DNA of 64,000 bases from Tenacibaculum sp. Bg11-29 (GTDB taxonomy: Bacteria > Bacteroidota > Bacteroidia > Flavobacteriales > Flavobacteriaceae): the NCBI RefSeq assembly GCF_002836595.1, contig NZ_PJBB01000003.1, forward strand, positions 4,123,501 to 4,187,500. The letters run 5' to 3'. A model generated the notes under the pieces. The model did no database searches. It was given only the letters and a program-made list of their open reading frames with translations, and was not told where the DNA came from. Positions 44,946 to 54,125 of this stretch are shown in pieces. Position numbers and translations under genes: made by a program. Position 1 is the first letter of the stretch. Every line of letters starts with the position of its first letter.

Positions 44946-47469
44946 ACAAATTAGATACCTATAAGTTTTATCTACCTCCAAAACCTTCTCCTAAACGAAG
45001 GTTTAAAACAATACCATGAGTATCCATTATTGAGTTATCAATACTTTTATTATAATTATATAATATTCTAAAACGCTTAGAGATATGAAAACCTGCTAGT
45101 ATATTTACTGATGAATTTGTTCTGTAACCTACACCAAATTCATATTTATTTTTATAATTAATTTTTGTGTTTAAATCTGCTTGCACAGGAGCTCCCGAAA
45201 TATACTTAACAAGTATACTTGGGTTTATCATTACTTCCTTAAAACGTGTAGCAAAAAATCGATATCCTGCGTTAAAATAGTAAGTGCTTTTTATGTTTAT
45301 ATTATCATTAGATGACAATGAATTCCCTAGTAAATTAGGAATAGAAAGTCCTACATAAACACGTTCTCTGTTATAAAACACCCCTGCTCCAATGGTAGGT
45401 ACAATTGTACTTACATTATTTGCAAAATTAGGATCGTTATTAATATTTAAATCTAAAAGATTCTCATTGTAAAACATAGCTCCTCCTGTAATTCCGAAAG
45501 ATAATACATGTGGATTGTAATCCCACCAAGTACTATTATCTGAGTTAAAGTGTATTTTATATGAATACGCGCCAAACAAACTTGTAATATTCGTTACTCC
45601 TATTCGATCATTAGAAATACCTGCTCCTATTCCTACATTTTTAAAGCTTTTAGGAAAATTAACTGTTACCCCAATATTCTTAGGACTTCCTTCAATACCA
45701 TTTAAATGACCTCTATTAGTTACTGTAATATCAATATCTGGATAATACCCTGCATGCGCTGGGTTAATAACTACATTATTATAACTATAATTTGCAAAAA
45801 CGGGGGTTTGCTGTCCAAATGCAGCATGAAAAATTCCTGTTGATAGTGTTACTACTATCAATATTATATTTTTAATTTTCATTGATTATCTTTTTAGAAT
45901 AAGGAAACCTTTTTCCTTTTTTAAATTATGAGAACCTTTAATTTTAATATGAAATAAGTAGGTACCTTCTGGTAATTTACCTGCTCCTAAATTTCTTTTC
46001 TTGTTTGCTATCCCTCTAAATACATTTGAAGCATTGTTATAACCTGTAGTTTCAAAAATTAAATCTCCCCACCTATTATAAATCAACACTTGGTTATTAG
46101 GGTAATTTTCGATGCCATCTATTTCCCAATATTCATTAATACCATCACCATCTGGAGAAAAACCATATTTAGTCTCATCTTTTTCTAATGGTGTTACAAA
46201 AACTGTAATCGTATCTTCTGCTACACAACCTTCAGCATTAACAAATCGAATTGTATAGGTTGTTGTTTCTGTAGGACTTGCTATTGGGTTTGCTATCGTA
46301 GTACTACTTACCCCAACTGAAGGTGACCACTCTATAACTCCTGCTCCTGAAATCACTGCATTTAACGCTACCTCATCTCCTTCGATAATATCAAAATCGG
46401 TTCCTGCATCTACAGTACACACTAGTGGATCTTCTGCTTCAATAGTTATAGTAAAACTACAAGTTGCTGTATTCCCTGCTGCATCGGTAGCTTCAAAACT
46501 AATCGTGTTAACTCCTATAGGAAATTCTGACCCTGAAGGTAAACCTGCTGTTTGATTTATTGTTGCAACGGTGCAATTGTCAGTAGCTACAGGATTTGTA
46601 AAGGTTACTACCGCCGTTAATAAACCTGAATCTACTTTTTGAGTACTATTAGAAGGACAGGTTGTTATTGGAGCTGTACTGTCATTTACAATAATCGTTT
46701 GTGTTACGTTTGTAAAATTACCTACGGCATCTGTTACACTATAGGTTCTAGTAATAATCTCAGGATTACTATTCCCATCGCTCACATCACTTACAAAAGC
46801 TACCGTTATAGTTCCTGTACAATTATCTACCTCACCTGCTACTACTGTAATGTCTGCTGCAGGAATATCTCCTACACATGAAATAATAATTGCTGCTGGG
46901 TTCGTTGCTGTTGGGGGAATTATATCACTTACCGTAATCGTTTGAGTTACATCAGTTGAGTTACCTGCCGCATCCGTTACACTATAAGTTCTAGTGATAA
47001 CACCAGGACTTGTGTTCATATCATTTACAAAAGCTACCGTAATAACTCCTGTACAGTTATCTGCCTCATCAGTTATTGCACTAATATCTGCTGTAGGAAT
47101 ATCTCCTGTACATAAAACATTAATAGGTAACGGGTTCGTTGCTGTTGGGGAGATCGTATCGCTTACCGTAATTGTTTGCGTTACATTTATTGAGTTTCCA
47201 GCAACGTCCGTTACACTATAGGTTCTAATAATAACACTTGGGCTTGTATTTACATCACTTACAAAAGCAACTGTTATAACTCCTGTACAATTGTCTGCCG
47301 CATCAGTTACGACAGTAATATCTGCTACTGGAACATCTCCAATACATGAAATATTAATTGGTAATGGATCACTTGCGGTTGGTTTTATGATATCGCTTAC
47401 ATTTATCGTTTGCGTTACATTTATTGAATTGCCAGCAACATCAGTTACACTATAGGTTCTAGTAATAAC
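44940..47469. repeat. 2.53-kb near-identical block, right copy
   Basis: This is the partner of 35154-37683 at a constant offset of 9786 bases. It covers the second PorP-like gene and the 3' end of giant gene 2: the C-terminal sorting domain, PKD, final HYR and the last two full repeat units plus part of the third from the end. Beyond 47469 the sequences remain alignable by repeat unit but differ at many sites. Confidence 0.85.
44968..45882 (-). CDS. PorP/SprF-family T9SS-associated outer-membrane protein, copy 2
   Basis: The 304-residue protein is identical to the copy at 35182; only one silent base difference was seen in the gene. It starts 3 bases after the stop of giant gene 2 and is the last gene of that unit, so each giant protein has its own dedicated partner gene. 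The identical protein suggests both copies recognise the same C-terminal domain, which is also the same in the two giant proteins. Recent gene conversion is a simple explanation. Confidence 0.92.
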   Translation of the reverse strand: MKIKNIILIVVTLSTGIFHAAFGQQTPVFANYSYNNVVINPAHAGYYPDIDITVTNRGHLNGIEGSPKNIGVTVNFPKSFKNVGIGAGISNDRIGVTNITSLFGAYSYKIHFNSDNSTWWDYNPHVLSFGITGGAMFYNENLLDLNINNDPNFANNVSTIVPTIGAGVFYNRERVYVGLSIPNLLGNSLSSNDNINIKSTYYFNAGYRFFATRFKEVMINPSILVKYISGAPVQADLNTKINYKNKYEFGVGYRTNSSVNILAGFHISKRFRILYNYNKSIDNSIMDTHGIVLNLRLGEGFGGR

Positions 47470-50400
47470 GCTAGAACTTGTGTTTACATCACTTACAAAA
47501 GCAACTGTTATAGCTCCTGTACAATTATCGGCTTCATCGGTTACTACAGTAATATCTGCTACTGGAAGATCTCCAATACATGAAATATTAATTGGTAATG
47601 GATCACTTGCTGTTGGTTTTATGATATCGCTTACATTTATCGTTTGCGTTACATTTATTGTATTTCCTGCAGCATCAGTTACACTATATGTTCTGGTAAT
47701 AATACTAGAACTTGTATTTACATCACTTACAAAAGCAACCATTATAGCCCCCGTACAATTATCGGCTTCATCGGTTACTACAGTAATATCTGCTGTTGGA
47801 ACATCTCCAATACACGAAATATTAATTGGTAATGGGTCACTTGCTGTTGGTTTTACAATATCGCTTACATTTATTGTTTGCGTTACATCTATTGTATTTC
47901 CTGCAGCATCCGTTACACTATATGTTCTGGTAATAATACCTGGGCTTGTATTTACATCACTTACAAAAGCAACTATTATAGCTCCCGTACAATTATCCGC
48001 TTCATCTATTACTACAGTAATATCTGCAGCTGGAATATCTCCTGCACATGAAACATTAATTGGTAATGGGTCACTTGCGGTTGGTTTTACAATATCGCTT
48101 ACATTTATTGTTTGCGTTACATTTATTGTATTTCCTGCAGCATCCGTTACACTATATGTTCTGGTAATAATACCTGGGCTTGTATTTACATCACTTACAA
48201 AAGCAACTATTATAGTTCCCGTACAATTATCGGCTTCATCTGTTACTACAGTAATATCTGCAGTTGGAATATCTCCTGCACATGAAACATTAATTGGTAA
48301 TGGGTCACTTGCGGTTGGTTTTACAATATCGCTTACATTTATTGTTTGCGTTACATTTATTGTATTTCCTGCAGCATCCGTTACACTATATGTTCTAGTG
48401 ATAAGCCCTGGACTTGTGTTTACATCACTTACAAAAGCAACTATTATAGTTCCCGTACAATTATCGATCTCATCGGTTACTACAGTAATATCTGCGGCTG
48501 GAACATCTCCAATACATGAAATACTTATTGGTAATGGGTCACTTGCTGTTGGTTTTACAATATCGCTTACATTTATTATTTGCGTTACATTTATTGTATT
48601 TCCTGCAACATCGGTTACACTATAAGTTCTAGTAATAACACTAGGACTTGTGTTTACATCACTTACAAAAGCAACCGTTATAGTTCCTGTACAATTATCG
48701 ATCTCGTCGCTTACTACGGTAATATCTGCGGTTGGAACATCTCCAATACATGAAATATTTATTGGTAACGGATTCGTTGCTGTTGGTTTTATAGTATCGC
48801 TTATATTTATTGTTTGCGTTACATCTACCGTATTTCCTGCAACATCAGTTACACTATAAGTTCTGGTGATAAGCCCTGGACTTGTGTTTACATCACTTAC
48901 AAAAGCAATCGTTATAGTTCCTGTACAGTTATCGGCTTCATCGGTTACTACGGTAATATCTGCTGTTGGAACATCTCCAATACATGAAACATTAATTGGT
49001 AACGGATTCGTTGCTGTTGGTTTTATAGTATCGCTTATCGTAATCGTTTGCGTTACATTTATTGTATTTCCTGCTCCATCAGTTACGCTATAAGTTCTAG
49101 TAATAACACTAGGGCTTGTATTTACATCACTTACAAAAGCTACCGTTGGGGGTATTCCGCTATTATCAGCTTCATCAGTTACAACTAAAGGATTTGGCAA
49201 TGGCACATCATCCAAACACTGAACATTAATAGGTAATGGATTCGTTGCTGTTGGACCTATAGTATCAGTATTATCTGTTACAATAAAATCACAGTTTGCT
49301 GAATTCCCTTTTTTATCTGTTGCTGTAAGTGTAATTGTCATACCAGGAGTATAAACACCCCCTGCAACAGGCGCTTGAGTTATTACGGGACTAGTATCGC
49401 AATTGTCTGTTACTGTTGCTAAAGAAATATAATCAGGCAACAAACTACCTGATACTAAAACCTGATCTATAGGACAAGTAATAACTGGGGCTTCAGTATC
49501 GATAACAGAAAAACCATAAATTACATTTGCGCGTCCGGGGTTTAAACTAGTACTACTATCATAATACAATCTCTCTTTCTCTCCTACGATAACATCTGTA
49601 ATTCCATCACCATTAATATCTGCTAAATCAGATACTGAATAATCAGACGAAAGACCTGTTACTTTAAAAGCTTCTGATGATGGCAATGAAAATGGATTTA
49701 ATGTAGCATCCCAAGGAGTACTCTTACCATAAACAATAGCAATCGATGAACTTGAACGCCCTATAATTAAATCGTCAATCCCATCATTGTTAAAATCACC
49801 TCCTGCACTAGATTTTCTATAAGTACTCCCTATAAATTCTACACCTTTTATACCATCTAAATTGGTTATATCTTCTGCTGTCGTAAATCCTGTATTCCTT
49901 CCAAAAAGAAGAAACCTGTTTCCAAACAACATGTCTTTTATCCCATCATTATTAACATCTCCAACTCCAGTTATACTTCTATAATAACTAGATGTAAAAG
50001 AAGATATATCTGCATAAAACCCATTTGTACCATTTATAGTTGCGGTTGCTACAATAGCTGGAAAGCTTCCTGTTTTTCCAAAAAGAACATACGTTTTTTT
50101 CTTTCCTCCACCTTCAAAACCTAGATCGTCAATACCATCACCATTTACATCCCCTAATCCTACAACTCCATAACCAATTTGTTCTCCATCAGTATCTCCT
50201 TTTATAATAAACCCGTTGGTTCCATTTAAATCACTTCCTCTTACTAGCGCAGGAAAACTTCCTGTTTTTCCATAAATAACATAACATGTACCACTATTAT
50301 TTGTACCTCTACCAGTACTTGCACCTATTATTATATCATTTATTCCGTCATTATTAATATCTCCTGCAGAATCAATAGATTTTCCTGATTGATCATAAGC

Positions 50401-53178
50401 ATCTGTACCTAAAAAAACAAAACCATTTGTACCATTTATGTTAGACAGATTAAAAACAGGTAAAAAACCAGTTGTTTTACCAAAAACCACATAAATAGTT
50501 CCCAATTCAGATCCCAATGGATTTCTACGGAAAGGGTCACTAAACATTAAATCATCAATTCCATCATTATTAATATCTCCCGCAGTACTTACCTGATATC
50601 CTGAATATTGAGAACCACCATTTGGAATGTCATTATGAATTTTAAATCCATCCGTTCCATCTAATAAAACCGTATCTATATTTGGTAGAAAATTATTTCC
50701 CTTCCCAAAAACAACAAAAACATTTCCTGGAAAATTACCTCTTTCCCTTCCATAGGCTGCGTTATAATTATAGGCTTTATTAGGTGACCCTACCAAAAAA
50801 TCTTGAATACCATCACCATTAACATCACCAGCACCTCTTACATCATGTCCTAACTGTGCTTTTACTGCATCTCCATCTATTTGAAATCCATTATCCCCAT
50901 CTAAATCATTAATATTTACTGAAGTAGTATTACAATTTACAGGTGGTGTAGCTCCTTTAACTGTTACCAGAAATGTACAAGTTTCTGTATTACCATTCTC
51001 ATCTGTAACCACAACAGTTACATTTGTATTTGCTGTAAATACTGTTCCTTGTGCCGGAACTTGTGTATACGTAAGATTAAATATTGAAGTGCAATTATCT
51101 GAAGCTTTTAATTTAAAAAAGTAATTAGGTAATGTTGAATTGATAAATAACGATTCTGAAATTAAACAGGTTATTGTCGGCTTCACATTATCTCCTCCAA
51201 CAGTTACATTAAATGTACAACTAGCACTATTTAGACTTGCATCAGTAGAGGTCATTGTAATTATCATACCGCTTACAAAAGCAGCTCCTGCTACAGGACT
51301 TTGGGTAACTACAGGACTTGGATCAACAATATCTGTCGTTGTTACTAATCCTGTATAATCTGGTATTACTGTAGTACCACATGTTACTGTTTGATTAGCA
51401 GGGCACGTAATTGAAGGAGGTGTAATGTCTCCTGCTGACAAAGTTGTTACATTATTTAAATGGTAAATTATACTTTTATTTCCTATACCATCTTCTAAAA
51501 ACAAATGAACATCATATGTTGTAGCTGCTGTTAATGATGAGATAACCTCATTAATGTTAGCATTTGCTGTGCTCATTAAAAAATTACCGTTTGCAATAGC
51601 TCCTGTTCCTGTTAAAATAGTATTATGATTAACAGCTCCAGAAAAAGTACCTGGTAAAATTACATAATGTATAGTTCCTGTTTCTGGTCCGTTAACAAGT
51701 ATATCGAATCCGGTAGTTGTTTCGTTATTTGCTTGTGGATGCGTTGCATTTAAAGGCATTGCATAATGATCACCTCCAAAAACGACATAAACTTCTCCTG
51801 TACTTCCAGCTCCTGTATCTGCAAATATAAAATCTGTAATCCCATCTCCATTCACATCTTTACCTCCATCAACAGAGCCACCTCCTCCTGAGCCAATTAA
51901 TGGAATTTTAAATCCGTTTGCACCATCGATTGCTGTTGAGTTAAAGGTAGGCGAGAAACCTCCTGTTTTACCAAAAACAACATAATCGTCTGCCCCAGCA
52001 ACTATAAAATCATCTATTCCATCAAAATTTACATCTCCTGTCGGAGCAGCGCTTCCTACATAATTTTCCAATACAAAACCATTTGTACCATTAAAATTAC
52101 TCATGAGTAAGTTCGCAGGAAAAATAGATGTAGATCCAAATATTATGTTATTCTCTGAAAAGCAATCATCAATTCCATCATTATTAATATCTCCCAACGG
52201 TCCTACTTCAGTTATAAAACTATTCCCTTCATTATCTATAAGAAACCCATCTGTTCCATCAACAGTTACAAGATTTACTACAGCGTCAAAAGAAGTATTC
52301 TTCCCAAACAATGCATAACTATTAGGGTTCGCACTATTGTTCCAACCTCCTATTAATATATCATTTATTCCATCATTATTAATATCTCCTGCTCCTCCTA
52401 CTTTAAGTGAAGGTCTACTAGTAGGAAATGAACTTGTTCGAAACCCGTTAACAGCATTATTTATCCAAGTAGCATCAACTAATGCTGGATAATTACTTGT
52501 ACGACCAAAAACAATCCATGATTGTCCAGACCAATGTGGTGTTCCTATAATAAAGTCATTAATACTATCTCCGTTTACATCACCCAAAGATGCAACTTGA
52601 TAACTACCCGGAGTATCTAACAAAAAACCATTAGCACCATTAATATCAGTAACCTTAAGTAGTGCAGGAAAGGTTGTAGTCCCATAAATAACCATATCGT
52701 CTGAACTTGAACTACTAGTCCCAATAATTAAATCGTCTATTCCATCGCCATTAATATCTCCTGGTCCAGCAACGGTAGTTCCCCTTCTTTCATCATATCC
52801 TATCCCCTCAACAATAAATCCGTTTGTACCATTTAAAGATGTAAGATCAAACGGTGTAGAAAAGCCAGTTGAAGCACCAAAAATAATATAGGCTCTTCCA
52901 GATAGATCGTTTACACCAACTGTCTGATTACCATTACCCAAACATATATCTTCAAAACCATCATTATTAATATCTCCGATAAACTGTACTTCACGCCCCA
53001 ATTTATAATTTGTAACCAAACCCGGTACTACAAACCCATTAGTTCCATTTAAAGTTGTAACATCAAAATTTGTAGGGTAAAACTGTTGTGCCCAAGAATT
53101 ATTACTATATATTAAACTCAGTGTTAAAAACAATACACTTAGTTTAAACCTCTTAATACTCCTTTTTAAATTCCCCAT
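45886..53178 (-). CDS. Giant T9SS-secreted FG-GAP/HYR repeat protein (2430 residues)
   Basis: The layout parallels giant gene 1: signal peptide (about 1-31), seven or more FG-GAP repeats (about 35-470, for example DINGDGIDD, DVNFDGIDD), a region of about 110 residues resembling a fibronectin-III or similar domain (ILVNGPETGTIHYVILPG...), two HYR domains (ITCPANQTVTCG; ITCLISESLFINS), a second FG-GAP set, one HYR (ITCPIDQVLVSGS), 11 of the 78-residue repeats, then the final HYR, PKD-like and type B sorting domains identical to those of giant gene 1. The N-terminal FG-GAP parts differ clearly from giant gene 1, so ligand contacts may differ. Confidence 0.92.
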   Translation of the reverse strand: MGNLKRSIKRFKLSVLFLTLSLIYSNNSWAQQFYPTNFDVTTLNGTNGFVVPGLVTNYKLGREVQFIGDINNDGFEDICLGNGNQTVGVNDLSGRAYIIFGASTGFSTPFDLTSLNGTNGFIVEGIGYDERRGTTVAGPGDINGDGIDDLIIGTSSSSSDDMVIYGTTTFPALLKVTDINGANGFLLDTPGSYQVASLGDVNGDSINDFIIGTPHWSGQSWIVFGRTSNYPALVDATWINNAVNGFRTSSFPTSRPSLKVGGAGDINNDGINDILIGGWNNSANPNSYALFGKNTSFDAVVNLVTVDGTDGFLIDNEGNSFITEVGPLGDINNDGIDDCFSENNIIFGSTSIFPANLLMSNFNGTNGFVLENYVGSAAPTGDVNFDGIDDFIVAGADDYVVFGKTGGFSPTFNSTAIDGANGFKIPLIGSGGGGSVDGGKDVNGDGITDFIFADTGAGSTGEVYVVFGGDHYAMPLNATHPQANNETTTGFDILVNGPETGTIHYVILPGTFSGAVNHNTILTGTGAIANGNFLMSTANANINEVISSLTAATTYDVHLFLEDGIGNKSIIYHLNNVTTLSAGDITPPSITCPANQTVTCGTTVIPDYTGLVTTTDIVDPSPVVTQSPVAGAAFVSGMIITMTSTDASLNSASCTFNVTVGGDNVKPTITCLISESLFINSTLPNYFFKLKASDNCTSIFNLTYTQVPAQGTVFTANTNVTVVVTDENGNTETCTFLVTVKGATPPVNCNTTSVNINDLDGDNGFQIDGDAVKAQLGHDVRGAGDVNGDGIQDFLVGSPNKAYNYNAAYGRERGNFPGNVFVVFGKGNNFLPNIDTVLLDGTDGFKIHNDIPNGGSQYSGYQVSTAGDINNDGIDDLMFSDPFRRNPLGSELGTIYVVFGKTTGFLPVFNLSNINGTNGFVFLGTDAYDQSGKSIDSAGDINNDGINDIIIGASTGRGTNNSGTCYVIYGKTGSFPALVRGSDLNGTNGFIIKGDTDGEQIGYGVVGLGDVNGDGIDDLGFEGGGKKKTYVLFGKTGSFPAIVATATINGTNGFYADISSFTSSYYRSITGVGDVNNDGIKDMLFGNRFLLFGRNTGFTTAEDITNLDGIKGVEFIGSTYRKSSAGGDFNNDGIDDLIIGRSSSSIAIVYGKSTPWDATLNPFSLPSSEAFKVTGLSSDYSVSDLADINGDGITDVIVGEKERLYYDSSTSLNPGRANVIYGFSVIDTEAPVITCPIDQVLVSGSLLPDYISLATVTDNCDTSPVITQAPVAGGVYTPGMTITLTATDKKGNSANCDFIVTDNTDTIGPTATNPLPINVQCLDDVPLPNPLVVTDEADNSGIPPTVAFVSDVNTSPSVITRTYSVTDGAGNTINVTQTITISDTIKPTATNPLPINVSCIGDVPTADITVVTDEADNCTGTITIAFVSDVNTSPGLITRTYSVTDVAGNTVDVTQTINISDTIKPTATNPLPINISCIGDVPTADITVVSDEIDNCTGTITVAFVSDVNTSPSVITRTYSVTDVAGNTINVTQIINVSDIVKPTASDPLPISISCIGDVPAADITVVTDEIDNCTGTIIVAFVSDVNTSPGLITRTYSVTDAAGNTINVTQTINVSDIVKPTASDPLPINVSCAGDIPTADITVVTDEADNCTGTIIVAFVSDVNTSPGIITRTYSVTDAAGNTINVTQTINVSDIVKPTASDPLPINVSCAGDIPAADITVVIDEADNCTGAIIVAFVSDVNTSPGIITRTYSVTDAAGNTIDVTQTINVSDIVKPTASDPLPINISCIGDVPTADITVVTDEADNCTGAIMVAFVSDVNTSSSIITRTYSVTDAAGNTINVTQTINVSDIIKPTASDPLPINISCIGDLPVADITVVTDEADNCTGAITVAFVSDVNTSSSVITRTYSVTDVAGNSINVTQTINVSDIIKPTASDPLPINISCIGDVPVADITVVTDAADNCTGVITVAFVSDVNTSPSVIIRTYSVTDVAGNSINVTQTITVSDTISPTATNPLPINVLCTGDIPTADISAITDEADNCTGVITVAFVNDMNTSPGVITRTYSVTDAAGNSTDVTQTITVSDIIPPTATNPAAIIISCVGDIPAADITVVAGEVDNCTGTITVAFVSDVSDGNSNPEIITRTYSVTDAVGNFTNVTQTIIVNDSTAPITTCPSNSTQKVDSGLLTAVVTFTNPVATDNCTVATINQTAGLPSGSEFPIGVNTISFEATDAAGNTATCSFTITIEAEDPLVCTVDAGTDFDIIEGDEVALNAVISGAGVIEWSPSVGVSSTTIANPIASPTETTTYTIRFVNAEGCVAEDTITVFVTPLEKDETKYGFSPDGDGINEYWEIDGIENYPNNQVLIYNRWGDLIFETTGYNNASNVFRGIANKKRNLGAGKLPEGTYLFHIKIKGSHNLKKEKGFLILKR
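46678..49260 (-). repeat. Tandem array of 11 x 78-residue (234-bp) repeats in giant gene 2
   Basis: Ten units of 234 bp and a last one of 243 bp follow IGPTATNPLPINV at 49260. The first unit is the most diverged (VQCLDDVPLPNPLVVTDEADNSGIPPTVAF) and lacks the second cysteine. The three units nearest the C-terminus match those of giant gene 1. Copy number is three fewer than in gene 1, which accounts for 234 of the 325-residue length difference. Confidence 0.92.
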
Positions 53179-53202
53179 TTTAAAATAATAATTTATACTC
53201 TA

Positions 53203-53210
53203 CAAAATTA
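53203..53210 (-). promoter_or_regulatory. Putative -7 box for giant gene 2
   Basis: CAAAATTA reads TAATTTTG on the minus strand, 25 bases before the start at 53178. A TCACTATAAAAGG stretch at about 53232-53244 parallels TCACCATAAAAAGG before giant gene 1. Confidence 0.55.
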
Positions 53211-53263
53211 TTTGTTCTTTCATTTATATACATCACTATAAAAGGTTCTTTTCGTTAGACTTT

Positions 53264-53285
53264 ACCCCCCTGTTTTCAGGGGGGT
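53264..53285. promoter_or_regulatory. C/G-run hairpin upstream of giant gene 2
   Basis: ACCCCCCTG, TTTT, CAGGGGGGT form a perfect hairpin in AT-rich surroundings, followed by GTTTTTCTAAAAAAA exactly as before giant gene 1. On the plus strand it has the form of an intrinsic terminator, yet no plus-strand gene ends nearby. Its conserved place about 55 bases upstream of the -7 box points to a regulatory role or to insulation from readthrough. Confidence 0.7.
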
Positions 53286-53422
53286 GTTTTTCTAAAAAAA
53301 ATTATTTTATTTTCGGGGTCTGAAATACTTCAATTTCACAAAGCTGGTTAATTTTATTTTTTTACTTAAGTATCGTTAACCTAATAAATCATACACTAAT
53401 ACATCTAAAACAAAAGCAGCAT

Positions 53423-54070
53423 ATGGAATCTATTCATTTTAAATATTTTGAATCTCCTATTGAAGAAAGTATTTTTGAAACAAATCATGAGAAACATAGC
53501 TGTTTCTTTTGTGGAAAAAGTGATTTTCCAATAGCAGAGCTAGATGACAGTATAACTATTATTGCAAACGAAAATATTGATGAAGCCAAAAGTATCTGTT
53601 TAAAATGTCTTAGCGACAGAAAATACGGATTTGTACAAGAAATAGAACACGATGCATTAGTTACAAAAGAAGGGGTGATTATAAAAGCAGATCACTCTTC
53701 ACATACCAAAAAATCTACCTATTACACTTCTTATATTTTACCTATAGAAAAGCAATTAGATTTAATAGACAAATCAAAACCTTTAGAATTAATACATACC
53801 CCACCATTTAGAGCATGGCAAGGTGCAAAATGGTTAGTTCATTGTAATGATTTCATGAAATATATAGGTACTTGGCAACATGAAGATTTCTTAAAGAACG
53901 CACCTAATAATAATGCTGAAGAATATTATGAAAACATCTGTTTATATGGAGGTGATGATCTTTATGAAAGTCAATTTGGTCCTAATAAGTCTGAATATGC
54001 CAATTGTACATTTTACGCCTTTGAATGTTTAACTTGTAAGGAAAAAAGAGGCTACATTGATAACATTTAG
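53423..54070 (+). CDS. CbrC-like (UPF0167) protein
   Basis: The 215-residue protein carries two cysteine pairs (C27/C30 in HSCFFCGK and C59/C62 in SICLKCL), suggestive of a zinc site, and the motif HTPPFRAWQGAKWLVHCNDFMKYIG, which is what I associate with the CbrC/UPF0167 family. The C-terminus (NCTFYAFECLTCKEKRGYIDNI) matches the family's closing CL.CG..RGY pattern. CbrC has been linked to colicin E2 tolerance, but the biochemical role is unknown. The gene is single and is terminated by a hairpin shared with holA. Confidence 0.8.
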   Translation: MESIHFKYFESPIEESIFETNHEKHSCFFCGKSDFPIAELDDSITIIANENIDEAKSICLKCLSDRKYGFVQEIEHDALVTKEGVIIKADHSSHTKKSTYYTSYILPIEKQLDLIDKSKPLELIHTPPFRAWQGAKWLVHCNDFMKYIGTWQHEDFLKNAPNNNAEEYYENICLYGGDDLYESQFGPNKSEYANCTFYAFECLTCKEKRGYIDNI

Positions 54071-54089
54071 TAAAAACAATTAATAGAAC

Positions 54090-54125
54090 AATAAAAGTTA
54101 CGTTTATTAAAACGCAACTTTTATT
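54090..54125. terminator. Bidirectional hairpin terminator between CbrC-like gene and holA
   Basis: AATAAAAGTTACGTTT (54090-54105) pairs with AAACGCAACTTTTATT (54110-54125) with one mismatch and a short loop. A/T runs on both sides serve both converging genes. Confidence 0.75.

Larger units (their letters stand above)
44368..44967. other. Region between the duplicated units
   Basis: Moving right from the start of giant gene 1, it contains its minus-strand promoter, a 13-bp inverted repeat, a GC-rich hairpin, then about 370 bases of AT-rich sequence with no supportable gene, and the terminator of the second unit at 44901-44945. A frame at 44533-44778 is not convincing. Confidence 0.6.

Noticed and set aside
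36100..53178. CRISPR-like or phage tail repeats in the 17-kb repeat region
   Set aside because: The repeats are in-frame coding repeats of 234 bp with HYR/FG-GAP context and a T9SS sorting domain, not spacer arrays or tail fibres.
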